This document shows positions 63,577 through 64,000 of a DNA stretch of 64,000 nt, in pieces. The DNA is from Dolichospermum sp. DET69 (GTDB lineage Bacteria > Cyanobacteriota > Cyanobacteriia > Cyanobacteriales > Nostocaceae): NCBI GenBank assembly GCA_017355425.1, contig CP070233.1, forward strand, positions 2,583,501-2,647,500. The letters run 5' to 3'. A program made the translations under genes and the position numbers. The notes beneath the pieces are model-generated. The model saw only the letters and a list, made by a program, of their open reading frames with translations, was not told the DNA's origin and ran no database searches. Positions within the stretch are counted from its first letter, which is position 1; each line of letters starts with the position of its first letter.

Positions 63577-64000
63577 TCAAAGGTAGCTATATCCGTCACT
63601 ACAATGAACCTTAGTAATATCTTTCATTGTTGAAAATTCAACTCTAAAACCATTGATAACAATCTCACATCCGTTTTTTGTGGGAGTTTTAACACGACTT
63701 ACATAGTTTCCAGAAGTTATGTTTTTACGATCTTTGTGCAAAGTAGCCTTAACAAAATCTCCTGTAGAAACATGAGTGAATATTTTTTTAGGCTCGGTGC
63801 AAGGAAAACCAAATTTATTGATCCTACAGAATCTTCTGCAACTATGCCCCGTGCTTTTTACTATTAAAATTTTTGTTGTAAGTATTTTGAGAGTTTCAAC
63901 TTTCCCTACACAAGCAGCATCAATCCAATGAGTTTTAGGCAATCCTAAACGAGTTCTATTAAACTTAGTTAAACCTCCTGAACCTGTTGTTATAGGTAAT
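63577..64000 (-). CDS. iscB: IscB-family RNA-guided nuclease, C-terminal part (cut by window edge)
   Basis: The last 141 codons of a gene that enters from the right. It contains TTGSGGLTKFNRTRLGLPKT and HWIDAACVG, the RuvC-III region of IscB proteins with the catalytic His-Asp pair. GHSCRRFCRINKFGFP, GDFVKATLHKDRK and VHCSDGYSYL form the C-terminal PLMP/target-motif-recognition-like part. IscB proteins are nucleases of IS200/IS605-type elements, guided by an omega RNA encoded upstream, which would lie beyond the window. The HNH and RuvC-I/II parts are also outside, so activity cannot be judged. Confidence 0.8.
   Translation of the reverse strand, partial: LPITTGSGGLTKFNRTRLGLPKTHWIDAACVGKVETLKILTTKILIVKSTGHSCRRFCRINKFGFPCTEPKKIFTHVSTGDFVKATLHKDRKNITSGNYVSRVKTPTKNGCEIVINGFRVEFSTMKDITKVHCSDGYSYL

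Overview
The window comes from a filamentous, probably heterocyst-forming cyanobacterium (order Nostocales). The evidence is a complete phycocyanin operon cpcBACDEF followed by four rod-core linker genes (cpcG1 to cpcG4), a group 3 sigma factor like SigF, XisH/XisI proteins, a PatA-like regulator, many GCGATCGC (HIP1) sites, and heptanucleotide tandem repeats and small inverted-repeat elements between genes. No phycoerythrocyanin (pec) operon precedes cpcB; a pseudouridine synthase gene is there instead. The base composition is AT-rich. A planktonic genus such as Dolichospermum or Aphanizomenon would fit, but that is inference.

Layout. 1-12 kb is mostly housekeeping: a ROK kinase (cut by the window edge), a sucrase/ferredoxin-like protein, two small membrane proteins, Psb32, CobH, DapB, Gnd, a Ycf66-type protein and a BioD/DRTGG protein. 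It is broken by a 1.57-kb array of eight 199-bp repeats (6557-8129), each able to fold into a long hairpin. 12.3-23.5 kb looks like a defence island. It holds a broken toxin-antitoxin pair, then seven tandem near-identical genes for Rpn-family PD-(D/E)XK nucleases, then a RecQ helicase with a phosphoribosyltransferase-like tail in an operon with a DprA-like protein. Fragments of one antitoxin gene lie on both sides. The seven Rpn copies differ mainly in the number of a C-terminal four-residue repeat, GIE(K/R). The counts are 7, 6, 5, 3, 4, 2 and 1, so every value from 1 to 7 occurs exactly once. This is the most striking feature of the window.

24-36 kb carries a membrane GTPase, a Ser/Thr kinase, SigF, two small secreted basic proteins with almost the same signal peptide, a two-component system, an M28 peptidase and a TauE/ferric-reductase-like membrane protein paired with a periplasmic protein. 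36-47 kb is a decaying accessory region. It has a frameshifted usher-like gene joined to the first 80 codons of an NRPS condensation domain, a DUF4114 deletion product, galE, a pentapeptide protein, a double-glycine peptide precursor candidate, partial copies of an ABC exporter and a DUF2237 gene, a STAND ATPase altered by repeats, a HicA/HicB-like pair, and the intact DUF2237 and cyclic-peptide-type ABC exporter genes.

47-53 kb has a HpnI-like glycosyltransferase, xisH/xisI, the sirohydrochlorin chelatase/CobA siroheme pair, a PatA-like regulator and RluD. 54.3-62 kb is the phycocyanin rod operon: subunits (cpcBA), rod linkers (cpcC, cpcD), the phycocyanobilin lyase (cpcEF), and four CpcG linkers, of which CpcG3 has a membrane tail typical of CpcL. 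The right edge holds MsrB and the C-terminal part of an IscB nuclease next to a truncated gene.
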